Assembly (NCBI GenBank): GCA_965204705.1
Contig: OZ242006.1
Coordinates: forward strand, 1,736,001-1,800,000
Length of the DNA stretch: 64,000 nucleotides
Direction: 5' to 3'
Source: Bin5 sp965204705
GTDB lineage: Bacteria; Chloroflexota; Anaerolineae; Caldilineales; Caldilineaceae
Shown: positions 25,049-34,156 of the stretch, piece by piece
Layout of the letters: the number at the start of each line of letters is the position of its first letter
Position numbering within the stretch: position 1 is the first letter of the stretch
Made by a program: the position numbers and the translations under genes
Notes under the pieces: generated by a model
What the model was told of the DNA's origin: nothing
Database searches by the model: none
Seen by the model: only the letters and a program-made list of their open reading frames with translations

Positions 25049-28000
25049 ATGGCTCCCCGTACTTTCGTCGCCTTCGACCTGGAAACCACCGGTCTAAACC
25101 CAAAACGGGATGCCATTATCGAGTTCGGAGCCGTCCGCATTCAGGATGGCGGCCCGCGCGAACACTTCTCGACCTGCATCAACCCCGGCCGCCCCCTCCC
25201 CGTTCGCATTCAACAGATTACCGGAATCCGGCCCGCCGACGTTGCCGACGCGCCCACCATCGAGCAGGTAATTCCCGAAATCCTGAGGTTCTTGGGAAAC
25301 GGCACGCAGGCAGTCGTCGCCCATAGTGCCGGATTCGACGTTTCATTCCTGCGCTCAGCCGGCATAAAGCTGAATGCGCCAGTTCTTGACACCTACGAGT
25401 TGGCCACAATCTTCCTGCCGGGACAGGATAGCTACAGCCTGGGGGAACTGTGCAAGGCCTTGTCGATTCCCCTCGAAACGGCCCACAGGGCGAGCCACGA
25501 CGCCGAGGCGACCGCCGAGCTATTTCTTCGCCTCCTGGAGCGAATCGAAAAGCTTCCGTTCACTATTTTGGAGACCCTGAGCGAAGCCGGTCAAGGCAGC
25601 AAATGGGGCCCAATACTCCTGGTTGACGACGAGTTGCGCCGTCGTCAGAATGCCGGGCCCCACATTGATCATGGTGGATTGTCCAGGCCGGTCCGGCGAA
25701 ACGGGGCCCCCCTCTCTCCTCTCACCCCCGACCCATCGCCGCGGGAAATCGATGACGGATTCCTGGCCGCGGTCTTTTCTGAAGAGGGTACCCTTGCGAC
25801 GGAATTCGATGCCGAGTCCGGCACTGCCTTCGAGAGGCGGGACGGCCAGCTTCAGATGGCTCTGCAGACTCTGGACGCACTAAACCGCGACGATCACAGA
25901 ATTATCGAAGCGGGAACCGGTACGGGAAAGAGCCTGGCCTACCTTTTGCCCGCCGCAGCCTGGGCGATGTGCAACGCAAGCCGCGTCGTCATCGCCACCC
26001 ATACGCTTCCCCTGCAGGACCAACTGCTGGAAAAGGAGCTGCCCCGGGTGGCCCAGGTCCTTGCTGATCTTGGCCCGAACTTGAACGGAGGCCGCAGCCA
26101 GGACGTCCGCGCGATGGCGCTGAAGGGTCGCTCCCGCTATCTCTGTACGCGTAGGCTGGCCAACTGGTTGGACGCATCCCGCGGCGGCGCAGGGCTATTT
26201 GCCGAGAGCCTGACCCCCCTCGAGTTGCGCTTTCTGGCCAAGCTGCTCGTCTGGCTTCCGCATACCCAGTCCGGCGACCTCAGCGAGCTACCAATCCATG
26301 ACCGGCAAGAGCGGGCCCTGATCACTCACGTTGCCTCCCATGCCGACGAATGTAGCTTGGAAAGGTGCGTATTCGGACGCCCCCCCGGCCGGCATGACTT
26401 TCTCGGCGGCCGCTACCGCGACTTCTACCTGGAAGCGCACCGGCAGGCCTCTTCAGCCCATCTGCTGGTCGTCAACCACGCCCTCCTTCTCGCCGATCTT
26501 GCCGCAGGCGGTCAGGTCCTGCCTGAATATGACTCTCTCATCGTCGACGAAGCCCATCACCTGGAAGGCGCGGCGACCGAGCAGTTCACGCGACAGGTCG
26601 ATCTGCGCGGTCTGACCTACCTCCTGGACAGTCTGGAAAGAGCGGTCGGACACCTGGCCGCCCGCTTGGAGCAAGACCATTTGCGGGAGCTGGCCACTCA
26701 GGTGTCGACCAACGGCCAGGAACTGAGGACCAGCCTCCCCCCCTTTGCCGAAGCGCTCTACCAATTCGTCCTGCGCCACTCAGAGACCAAAGCAACAGCG
26801 CGCGGCGCGTCCAGCTACCCCCAACAGGTGGCCCTGGACAGCCGCATGCGGGCGCAGCCGGCCTGGAGCGAAATCGAAATCGAGTATGATGAAATCAGCC
26901 GGAGTATCGGCCAGGTTCTGGGTCGTCTGACGAAGCTGGCAGACCAGCTGGACGCATCCCAGTGGTGGCAATACGAAGATGAATTCGATAACACGCCCTC
27001 TGCCGGCGGCAGCACAGCGCATGCTCTGCAGACTCTGCACTACGGCCAGTCCGACCTCGCCGACCTTCTGCAGGTAGCCGACGATGTCATTCTGCGCCCC
27101 CTCAACCACCAGGAAGAGTCTGTTGCCTGGCTGGAACTGCCCGCGAACGAAAGGTCCTCGGCTGGAAGGCGTACACGTTCGCTCCGCGAAGCCGATCTGG
27201 TCATAATGCGGAGCGCGCCGATTCAGGTCAACGACAAACTGTCCTCAGAGCTGTTCGGCAAGAAGCGTGCGGTTGTGCTGACCGGGGCAACGCTCCAGGC
27301 CGGCGATCACTTCGACTATCTGCGCGATCGTTTGGGGTGCTGGGACGCAAACGGGTCCGTAATCGACAGCCCTTTTGACTACAAACGAAACGCGCTCCTG
27401 TACCTGCCCAGCGACATGCCGCCGCCGCACCACCACAACTACCAGCCGGCGCTGGAAGACGCTATTCAACAGGCCGCCCTCGCCGCGGAGGGCAGGACTC
27501 TTGTCCTCTTTACCAGCCACAGCCACTTGCGCGCCAGCGCCGATGCCATTCGTACGCCCCTCGCCGCCGCTGGGCTGACAGTGATTCAGCAAGGCGAGGG
27601 CAGCCGCAGCCGCAACCTGCGTGACTTCCGCGCCAATCCGAATTCAGTCTTGATGGGAACCAGCAGCTACTGGGAAGGCATCGATCTGCCCGGCGATCAG
27701 TTGGTCTGCCTGGTCATCGTGCGCCTGCCCTTCGCCGTGCCGACCGACCCGCTCTACGCCGCGCGCAGTCAGCTGTACGAAGACGCCTTCCACGAGTACG
27801 CCGTGCCCGAAGCCGTCATCCGCCTGCGCCAGGGATTTGGGCGCCTGATCCGCAGTTCCACCGATCGCGGCGTCGTCCTACTGCTCGACAGCCGCCTGTG
27901 GCAGCGCAGCTATGGCCAACTCTTCCTCGACGCGCTCCCAGACTGCGCCAGGCGCCAGAGCCCCCTTTCCCACCTTGGCGAAGCAGTACACGGCTGGTTG

Positions 28001-28084
28001 AATAATACGCTGCAAATGCACCCGGTAATCGAGCCGCCGATCGAGTATGATGCCTGGGACGCCTGGGACGCCTGGGATGAGTGA
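25049..28084 (+). CDS. DinG-family helicase with N-terminal DEDDh exonuclease domain
   Basis: The protein has 1011 residues from ATG 25049. A GTG at 24998, directly after the previous stop, is an alternative start. Residues ~5-170 are a DnaQ-like 3'-5' exonuclease with FDLETTGL, AHSAGFDVSFL and HRASHDAEAT. The superfamily-2 XPD/DinG helicase follows: Walker A AGTGTGKS (~residue 288), DEAH box (~497) and a C-terminal RLRQGFGRLIRS motif. Three of the usual four Fe-S cysteines are seen, in RYLC (~363) and in CSLERC (~434 and 439). The fourth position, before FYLEAHRQA, is Asp. The protein probably unwinds damaged or R-loop DNA. It ends in DAWDAWDAWDE, from a tandem 9-nt repeat. Confidence 0.88.
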   Translation: MAPRTFVAFDLETTGLNPKRDAIIEFGAVRIQDGGPREHFSTCINPGRPLPVRIQQITGIRPADVADAPTIEQVIPEILRFLGNGTQAVVAHSAGFDVSFLRSAGIKLNAPVLDTYELATIFLPGQDSYSLGELCKALSIPLETAHRASHDAEATAELFLRLLERIEKLPFTILETLSEAGQGSKWGPILLVDDELRRRQNAGPHIDHGGLSRPVRRNGAPLSPLTPDPSPREIDDGFLAAVFSEEGTLATEFDAESGTAFERRDGQLQMALQTLDALNRDDHRIIEAGTGTGKSLAYLLPAAAWAMCNASRVVIATHTLPLQDQLLEKELPRVAQVLADLGPNLNGGRSQDVRAMALKGRSRYLCTRRLANWLDASRGGAGLFAESLTPLELRFLAKLLVWLPHTQSGDLSELPIHDRQERALITHVASHADECSLERCVFGRPPGRHDFLGGRYRDFYLEAHRQASSAHLLVVNHALLLADLAAGGQVLPEYDSLIVDEAHHLEGAATEQFTRQVDLRGLTYLLDSLERAVGHLAARLEQDHLRELATQVSTNGQELRTSLPPFAEALYQFVLRHSETKATARGASSYPQQVALDSRMRAQPAWSEIEIEYDEISRSIGQVLGRLTKLADQLDASQWWQYEDEFDNTPSAGGSTAHALQTLHYGQSDLADLLQVADDVILRPLNHQEESVAWLELPANERSSAGRRTRSLREADLVIMRSAPIQVNDKLSSELFGKKRAVVLTGATLQAGDHFDYLRDRLGCWDANGSVIDSPFDYKRNALLYLPSDMPPPHHHNYQPALEDAIQQAALAAEGRTLVLFTSHSHLRASADAIRTPLAAAGLTVIQQGEGSRSRNLRDFRANPNSVLMGTSSYWEGIDLPGDQLVCLVIVRLPFAVPTDPLYAARSQLYEDAFHEYAVPEAVIRLRQGFGRLIRSSTDRGVVLLLDSRLWQRSYGQLFLDALPDCARRQSPLSHLGEAVHGWLNNTLQMHPVIEPPIEYDAWDAWDAWDE

Positions 28085-29291
28085 GGAGATCGGAGGTGCG
28101 CGGCACACACCCTTCGCAGGCTGGCATGAGAGTTCCCGGCAAAGCGCCGAACGCCTCAAAGTCGTCCTCGACGCCGGACCCGCAGTTCACCAGAGCGCCG
28201 GTCTGGCCCGATATACCGAGAGCCTCGCCTCGGCACTTTGGCAGCACTGCCGCGATGCAATCGACCTGAACCTGTTCTACAACCGTCACAGCGGTCATCT
28301 TCCACCCGCCTCGCTTTCACCGATTCCCGCACGCGCTCTACCACTCCCACAACATCCTTGGCGGCTCGGCGTCCTTGCATGTCAACTCTTGAGGGCCCCA
28401 ATTGTAGACCGCAAGCTCGGTGCCGGAGGCATCTACCATGCCACCGAGCACCTGCTGCCGTGGACGACACGCTCGTCGGTCATGACCGTCCACGACCTGA
28501 TCTTCGAGCGCTATCCAGAGCACCACACACTGGCAAACCGCACCTTCCTGCGCGTAGCCATGCCCTTGTTTGTGCGCCGCGCCGATGCTATCATTGCCGT
28601 GAGCAAGCACACGAAACGGGATTTACTGGAGCTGTACCGCACGCCTCCCGACAAAATTCATGTGGTTGAAGAAGGGATCGAAGAGCGGTTCAGTCCGGTC
28701 GAAGAACAAGAGGTCCGGCTGGTGATGGAGAAAAACTCGATCCCCAGACCGTATTTGCTGATGGTGGGCACGCTGGAGCCTCGCAAAAACCACGCGCTCG
28801 CCTTTGAGGCCCTTGCCCGGTTAAAGGCCGCGGGTTGGGACCACCGTCTTGTAATCGTCGGTAGCCGCGGCTGGCTGTTTGATAGCGTCCAGAGCAATGT
28901 GGAGCGGCTGCAACTGTCAGACGACGTCATCTTCACCGGACGCGTTCCCGACGCCGACCTGCCTGCCCTATACAGCGGGGCTGACTGCCTCCTGATGCCA
29001 AGCCTGTACGAAGGATTCGGTATTCCCGTGCTGGAAGCGATGGCCTGCGGGACACCGGTTATCTGCAGCACCGCCAGCAGCCTGCCCGAAGTGGCGGGGC
29101 CAGCGGCCCTTTACATCAAATCGATAACTGGTGAAGGCTTGGCGGAAGCGGTCCGCCAACTGTTGTCCAATCCACAACTGGCTGAGCAAATGCGCACCGA
29201 GGGTCTGCGCCAAGCAGCCCGCTTCTGCTGGCGAGAGGCAGCAATGCAAACGGTAGACGTCTACAAAACAACCGCAGGGGTGCTTTTTTGA
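28077..29291 (+). CDS. GT4-family glycosyltransferase (1 of 7)
   Basis: The protein has 404 residues and starts at ATG 28077, overlapping the DinG stop by 8 nt. It has the GT-B fold: an N-terminal acceptor domain with LPWTTRSSVMTVHDL and a C-terminal nucleotide-sugar domain with LMVGTLEPRKNH. SLYEGFGIPVLEAMACGTPV supplies the E-x7-E catalytic motif. It is a cytoplasmic, probably retaining enzyme that adds a sugar from an activated donor to a growing glycan. It is the first gene of a run of eight glycosyltransferases and a flippase. The closely related last enzyme (37717-38865) shares the MACGTPV-type ending. Confidence 0.9.
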   Translation: MSEEIGGARHTPFAGWHESSRQSAERLKVVLDAGPAVHQSAGLARYTESLASALWQHCRDAIDLNLFYNRHSGHLPPASLSPIPARALPLPQHPWRLGVLACQLLRAPIVDRKLGAGGIYHATEHLLPWTTRSSVMTVHDLIFERYPEHHTLANRTFLRVAMPLFVRRADAIIAVSKHTKRDLLELYRTPPDKIHVVEEGIEERFSPVEEQEVRLVMEKNSIPRPYLLMVGTLEPRKNHALAFEALARLKAAGWDHRLVIVGSRGWLFDSVQSNVERLQLSDDVIFTGRVPDADLPALYSGADCLLMPSLYEGFGIPVLEAMACGTPVICSTASSLPEVAGPAALYIKSITGEGLAEAVRQLLSNPQLAEQMRTEGLRQAARFCWREAAMQTVDVYKTTAGVLF

Positions 29292-30535
29292 AGCCGCTCC
29301 GTATCTGCCTGGCGAGCAGAGAATATCCGCCGGAGGGCAGAGGCGGCATCGCCAACTATGTCCATCACCTGGCCCATGGCCTTGTCGAAGAAGGACACGA
29401 CGTCACAGTTATCGCCGGTCCGTCCATGAGCGGGAGTGCCACCCCCTCCCCTCACAACTTGCAACGCGGTCCGGAGGTCTACCGAGTGGAAAACCGCCGA
29501 CTTCCCCTGCCGTCTCCTATCCGGCACAAAGCGCGTGGAATCTGGAATCAACTGGAACGAAGCTGGGCACTTGACCGAAAAATTTTCTACTTGGAACGTA
29601 CGCAAGGCCCTTTTGACGTGGTCGAAATGCCAAACTGGGGCGCTGAAGGTCTCTGCTACTGTTTTCGTCCGCGAGCTCCACTTGTAATTCGTCTTTCAAC
29701 GCCGCTTGCTCAGGTGAGTTCCCTCAAAGGAGAACGGTCAAACAGGTTGGGCCTTCGCTTGGCCTGCTTTATGGAATCGATTCCCACCCGGCGCGCAGCC
29801 TGTATCATTGCCAACAGCGAGTTCATCGCCCAGTACTGCAGTGGGCTATACCGGATGTCGAGTGCAGAACCAGTTGTAATTCCGCATGGCATCCCTGTGC
29901 CGGTATCGCCGCCAGCGGCAAGGAATACAAGGGAGGAACAGGTAACTGTTCTCTTTGTAGGTCGACTGGAGAAACGCAAAGGGATTGACCGGTTGCTCCA
30001 TGCCATTCCGCAATTGGTTCAGGAGTCTCCTTGCTGCAGATTTGTCATTGCCGGCGACGACATCGGCGAAGCGCCGCAAGGTAAGTCCTATCGTGAGTAT
30101 TTCGAGACCTTTGCTTCGCCAGAGGCCCGCACGGCAACGGTTTTTCGAGGTCACGTAGAAGAGGAGATGCTTTCTCAACTTTACGCGGAATGCGATATTT
30201 TTGTGGCGCCTTCTCTGTCCGAGTCGTTTGGCCTGATTTACCTGGAAGCCATGGCCCGCGCCAAGCCGGTCGTCGCCTTCCGCACAGGCGGCGTCCCCGA
30301 GGTTGTCGTCCACGAAGAAACCGGCATTCTGGCCGAATTGGGAAATGTAAGCGAACTGGCGCATGCCCTCAATGGTCTAATCGAAAGCGCGGAGACTCGG
30401 CAAAAAATGGGCATTGGAGGCTACAATCGCTTGCGCACGAAATTCACCGTCAAGCGTATGGTAGAAGAAACAGTGGCCTGCTATCGACAGGCAATTGCAG
30501 AGTCGGGGAAAGCCCCCAGGACTGCCGCGGTGTAA
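29288..30535 (+). CDS. GT4-family glycosyltransferase (2 of 7)
   Basis: The protein has 415 residues. It begins with TTG inside the preceding gene's stop (TTGA overlap), so translation is coupled. The N-terminus has the typical glycine-rich acceptor loop (REYPPEGRGGIANYVHHLA). The donor domain has VLFVGRLEKRKGIDRLLHA and the E-x7-E motif in SESFGLIYLEAM. The E-S-F-G variant rather than E-G-F-G is common in several GT4 subgroups. It belongs to the surface-polysaccharide locus. Confidence 0.9.
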   Translation: MKPLRICLASREYPPEGRGGIANYVHHLAHGLVEEGHDVTVIAGPSMSGSATPSPHNLQRGPEVYRVENRRLPLPSPIRHKARGIWNQLERSWALDRKIFYLERTQGPFDVVEMPNWGAEGLCYCFRPRAPLVIRLSTPLAQVSSLKGERSNRLGLRLACFMESIPTRRAACIIANSEFIAQYCSGLYRMSSAEPVVIPHGIPVPVSPPAARNTREEQVTVLFVGRLEKRKGIDRLLHAIPQLVQESPCCRFVIAGDDIGEAPQGKSYREYFETFASPEARTATVFRGHVEEEMLSQLYAECDIFVAPSLSESFGLIYLEAMARAKPVVAFRTGGVPEVVVHEETGILAELGNVSELAHALNGLIESAETRQKMGIGGYNRLRTKFTVKRMVEETVACYRQAIAESGKAPRTAAV

Positions 30536-30636
30536 TCAGTCTTGATGGCTTCTTGCTCGGCACACCAAGTTGCAGACTTATAAGCAAGGAACTCTTGCTG
30601 CTGCGCCTTTGGCGGTGTCCGCCTATAGGCAACTTC

Positions 30637-32145
30637 ATGACTGTCTACCAGACCATCGCCAGGAATACCTTTTGGAGCGCGCTCGGTACTATCGGTGGGC
30701 TCCTTCTGGGCTTGGTCACCAACATCGTACTGGCTCGAATACTGGGCGCTTCCCTGCTGGGCCAATACAACTACTGGCTGTGGCTGATCGGTCTGCTCGC
30801 ATTGGTTGCGTCTCCTGGCCTTCCCCAGGCGATGACGAAATTCGGCGCGGAGTATCTTGGCCAAGGGGAGCGGCAGACTGCTTCAGCCATTTTTGCCCGG
30901 CTCCTGCGAGTAGAACTGATACTGGGCGCCATCGTCGGTGGACTGGTGCTAGTCTATGCCTGGGCTGTCTCCTCGTCTGATGGGGTCGCCCTTGCGCTTG
31001 TCGCCTTCTCAGTGTTGCTCGTTACTCTGGAGGTCTTTTTCCAGGCCGCGGCAAAGGGCTCTTTGGACTTTCGTATCTTCAGTCAGGCCAGCCTGATAGG
31101 GGGGCTTGTCTTTGCCGCTGCCTCCATTACACTAGTGTCGTTTGGATTTGGAATCTATACGCTACTACTCGTCTATATCGCACGGCGAATTGTTACAATT
31201 GCTCTTATCGGTTGGAAACTGCCAATCCACTACACTGTGCGAAGCGCCCTGCAATTTAGCCTCCCCCCTGAGTTACTTCGCCGTATTCTTCGTTATTGTA
31301 AAGATATCGTACTCATTTTCGCCACCAGCACCATCCCTTACGAACGATTCGGAGTATTCTTTCTGAGCCGTTTCGCCACCGATGTTGATATCGCCTTCTA
31401 CAGTCAGTCCTTTGACTTGGCAGTGAAGTCAATGGCTATTCCTGCGATTTTCACCGCGACTCTGCTTCCTACTTTCTCCTCATTGCAAGGGCAGAACGAC
31501 CGGGAACGGATAAATCGAGTCTATCTCTCATCTAATCGACTCGCCGCGGCAATTGCTATGCCGATCGGGCTAGGCGGAGCAGCGGTCGCTTCGTCGGTGG
31601 CGCTTCTGTACGGTCCTGAATTCCTGTCCATGGCTCCGATACTTGCTGTTTTCTTTTTCGGCAACATCGCCGGCTCCATTGCTACAGTAAGCGTATCCAT
31701 GTTATACAGTTTGGAGGAGCAGCACTTCATCGTTCGTCTGAATGCAGTTATGGCACTCTTAAACATTATGCTTTCCCTGATTTTAGTTCCTGTATACGGC
31801 GCAGTTGGTGCGGCCCTGGCCACCTGCGGCAGCCATACGATTTCCAGTGTGGTGTGCATGGCTCATGCCGCTCGGCACCTGCAAGTCGACTTGCCCTTCC
31901 CAATACTCAGCCGCGTTTTCCTGGCGGCTCTGACGGCCGCTGCCGCAGCCTGGCTGATCAGTACTTGGCTGGGCGGCCTTGTAGTTGCGGTCGCCGCAGC
32001 GCTCCTGATTTATCCGGCAATGCTGAGAGCTTTGGCGGCTTTGGATGCCTCAGATCAAGAACTGTTGACCCGGCTTAGCCAACATCTGCCCCAGAGTTTG
32101 GTATCACCCTACCAGGGCTTTGTTCGGTTTCTTGTGGGTGGTTGA
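30637..32145 (+). CDS. Polysaccharide flippase (Wzx/MATE-like membrane protein)
   Basis: This 502-residue protein starts at ATG 30637, where the family begins (MTVYQTIARNTFWSALGTIGG). The frame stays open upstream, but the translation there is not membrane-like. It has about 12-14 hydrophobic segments and matches lipid-linked oligosaccharide flippases of the MVF/Wzx type (NIVLARILGASLLGQYNYWL, PQAMTKFGAEYLGQGE). It is the only clear exporter in the locus and would move the lipid-linked repeat unit across the membrane. No Wzy-type polymerase or priming transferase is visible nearby. Confidence 0.87.
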   Translation: MTVYQTIARNTFWSALGTIGGLLLGLVTNIVLARILGASLLGQYNYWLWLIGLLALVASPGLPQAMTKFGAEYLGQGERQTASAIFARLLRVELILGAIVGGLVLVYAWAVSSSDGVALALVAFSVLLVTLEVFFQAAAKGSLDFRIFSQASLIGGLVFAAASITLVSFGFGIYTLLLVYIARRIVTIALIGWKLPIHYTVRSALQFSLPPELLRRILRYCKDIVLIFATSTIPYERFGVFFLSRFATDVDIAFYSQSFDLAVKSMAIPAIFTATLLPTFSSLQGQNDRERINRVYLSSNRLAAAIAMPIGLGGAAVASSVALLYGPEFLSMAPILAVFFFGNIAGSIATVSVSMLYSLEEQHFIVRLNAVMALLNIMLSLILVPVYGAVGAALATCGSHTISSVVCMAHAARHLQVDLPFPILSRVFLAALTAAAAAWLISTWLGGLVVAVAAALLIYPAMLRALAALDASDQELLTRLSQHLPQSLVSPYQGFVRFLVGG

Positions 32146-32148
32146 GTA

Positions 32149-33051
32149 ATGTCTGGGAGTCCATTCTGGTCGGTTATTGTCCCTACCTACAAACGTGAGA
32201 AGGTCCTGTGCGAAACCATCCAGTATCTTCTCAAACTCTCTTATCCGCATTACGAGCTGTTGGTTATAGACCAGACTCGGGACCACGAAACATCGACCGA
32301 GCAGTTTATGCGCGCCAGCCTGGCACGGCATCCCGACCGTTTTCGCTGGCACTTCGTCGCCAAAGCCAATCTGCCCCATGCCCGCAACGTAGGCGCAGAG
32401 ATGGCAAAGGGCAGCTATCTCCTCTATTGCGACGATGACATCATTCCCCCCGAGAATCTGATCGAACTGCACCAGGCCAACCTGAAACGTCCCGGCATAG
32501 GCGCCGCTACCGGTGGCGTCCATGTGGAACGTAGGAAACTGCCCCCAATGCCAAGACCATGTACCATATCCCCTACTGGGCGCGTGGAAGATTACTGGCA
32601 ATACCAAGTCCCGAAGGGGTCCACCGACAGCCTTCGAGGCGGCAATATGTCAGTGAGTAGGCGCCTGGCTATCGAAATTGGCCTGTTCGATGAAGGATTC
32701 ATAGGCCGCGCCAACGGTGAAGAAACTGACTTCTCACTTCGAATTCTGCGTAGAGGACACCAAATAGCCTATGACCCTGCCGCAGCCGTCGTGCATTTGG
32801 GTCACCCTACTGGTGGCTCTCGCGCCACTAGGCAAATCGACGAAGGAAGATACTTCTTCGAATCCCACCACAACAACGCCTACCTTTTCGCCAAGAACTT
32901 TCAGCAGCGATACTTGCCCTGGTTCCTGAAAAGGGAGCTGGGTTGGATTTTGGTAAAGCAGGCCCTTGTTCAGAGACATCCGGAACGGACTATCCCCTCG
33001 CTTCTCGGTCTGTGGCAGGGGTATTGGGCCGGCCTGCGCAGAAAAACTTAG
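32149..33051 (+). CDS. GT2-family glycosyltransferase
   Basis: This 300-residue enzyme has the GT-A fold. The N-terminal nucleotide-binding start is VIVPTYKREKVLCE, the metal-binding aspartates lie in YLLYCDDDIIPPEN, and the acceptor motif is GEETDFSLRILRRGH. It starts 3 nt after the flippase stop, so the two are co-translated. A C-terminal region (LPWFLKRELGWILVKQALV) contains a short amphipathic segment that may contact the membrane. It is an inverting transferase, unlike its GT4 neighbours, which suggests the locus makes more than one linkage type. Confidence 0.9.
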   Translation: MSGSPFWSVIVPTYKREKVLCETIQYLLKLSYPHYELLVIDQTRDHETSTEQFMRASLARHPDRFRWHFVAKANLPHARNVGAEMAKGSYLLYCDDDIIPPENLIELHQANLKRPGIGAATGGVHVERRKLPPMPRPCTISPTGRVEDYWQYQVPKGSTDSLRGGNMSVSRRLAIEIGLFDEGFIGRANGEETDFSLRILRRGHQIAYDPAAAVVHLGHPTGGSRATRQIDEGRYFFESHHNNAYLFAKNFQQRYLPWFLKRELGWILVKQALVQRHPERTIPSLLGLWQGYWAGLRRKT

Positions 33052-33061
33052 TTGACACACA

Positions 33062-34156
33062 GTGAAGATCGCCGTACTTTCCGCCCATTTGCCCTCGCCG
33101 GACCGCATGAAGACAGGCGGCGTCGCCTACGCGGCGCACAGATTGGCCAATGCTCTGGTGCATCGTGAACACAACGTCACCGTGTTCACTACCGATGAAC
33201 GGCCCCACGATGCTTGCTACCAGGTGCAAAGAGTTTCCTCTTCCCGCCCTGCGAACCCTCTGCTCGCCTGGCTGTGGTTTTGGAAGCTTTCCAGAAGCTA
33301 TGGTGCACAAGACTTCAGCGCTTTCGACATCATCCACGCCCATGGCAACAACGCTCTACTCCGACTGCAGGGCCGACCGCTCGTGAGAACGCTGCACGGC
33401 GCGTCGTGGGCAGAAGCAATTCATGCGACCACCTGGAAAAGGCGGCTTTGGTACTTATCTCTCACACCCACGGAACACTGGGAAGTAGCAAGATCTACGC
33501 GGGTCGTGGCCGTAAGCGCCGGCACTCGGCATTACGCTCCGGGCATCGACCTCGTCATTCCCAATTCGGTAGATGGTCGCGTCTTCTTCTCTGAGCCCAA
33601 TCTGAACCATTCCATCAAGCATCCTCACCCCGCAATCCTCTTTGTCGGTACCTTGACAGGACGCAAGCGAGGGCAGATGTTACTCGAACTCTTCCAAAAC
33701 CAGGTTCGACAGACCCTGCCCAAGGCGGAGCTTTGGATGGTGGCAGAGCGTGACGTGCAAGCTCCAGGCGTAATCTGTATTCAGAATCCAAATGAGAATG
33801 ATCTGGCCGATCTATATCGTCGCGCCTGGGCGTTCTGCCTGCCCAGCACCTACGAAGGCTTCGGCATTCCCTATGTCGAAGCAATGGCCTGCGGAACGCC
33901 CGTTGTGGCCACACCAAACGCGGGCGCACGCGAGCTGCTTGAAGACGGAAAGTGGGGCGTGTTGGCCCAACCGTCCGAACTGGGATCGACTTTACTGTCG
34001 CTTCTGAATGACCAGCAGAGACGGCTCTCCCTGGCCCGACTTGGCGTCCAGCGCGCCGAAGCCTTCGCACAGGACAAGGTAGTTGATGCCTACGAAGCCC
34101 TGTTCGCCAGCACGATCAAAAACCAGCGTAAACGCAACAACGGGCGAGCAGCGTGA
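33062..34156 (+). CDS. GT4-family glycosyltransferase (3 of 7)
   Basis: The protein has 364 residues with a GTG start (33062) 10 nt after the previous stop. The acceptor-side loop is HLPSPDRMKTGGVAYAAHR. The donor domain has ILFVGTLTGRKRGQMLLE and the E-x7-E motif in STYEGFGIPYVEAMACGTPV. The donor domain is slightly shortened at the middle sheet. It is part of the glycan locus and shares a 4-nt GTGA overlap with the next gene. Confidence 0.9.
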   Translation: MKIAVLSAHLPSPDRMKTGGVAYAAHRLANALVHREHNVTVFTTDERPHDACYQVQRVSSSRPANPLLAWLWFWKLSRSYGAQDFSAFDIIHAHGNNALLRLQGRPLVRTLHGASWAEAIHATTWKRRLWYLSLTPTEHWEVARSTRVVAVSAGTRHYAPGIDLVIPNSVDGRVFFSEPNLNHSIKHPHPAILFVGTLTGRKRGQMLLELFQNQVRQTLPKAELWMVAERDVQAPGVICIQNPNENDLADLYRRAWAFCLPSTYEGFGIPYVEAMACGTPVVATPNAGARELLEDGKWGVLAQPSELGSTLLSLLNDQQRRLSLARLGVQRAEAFAQDKVVDAYEALFASTIKNQRKRNNGRAA

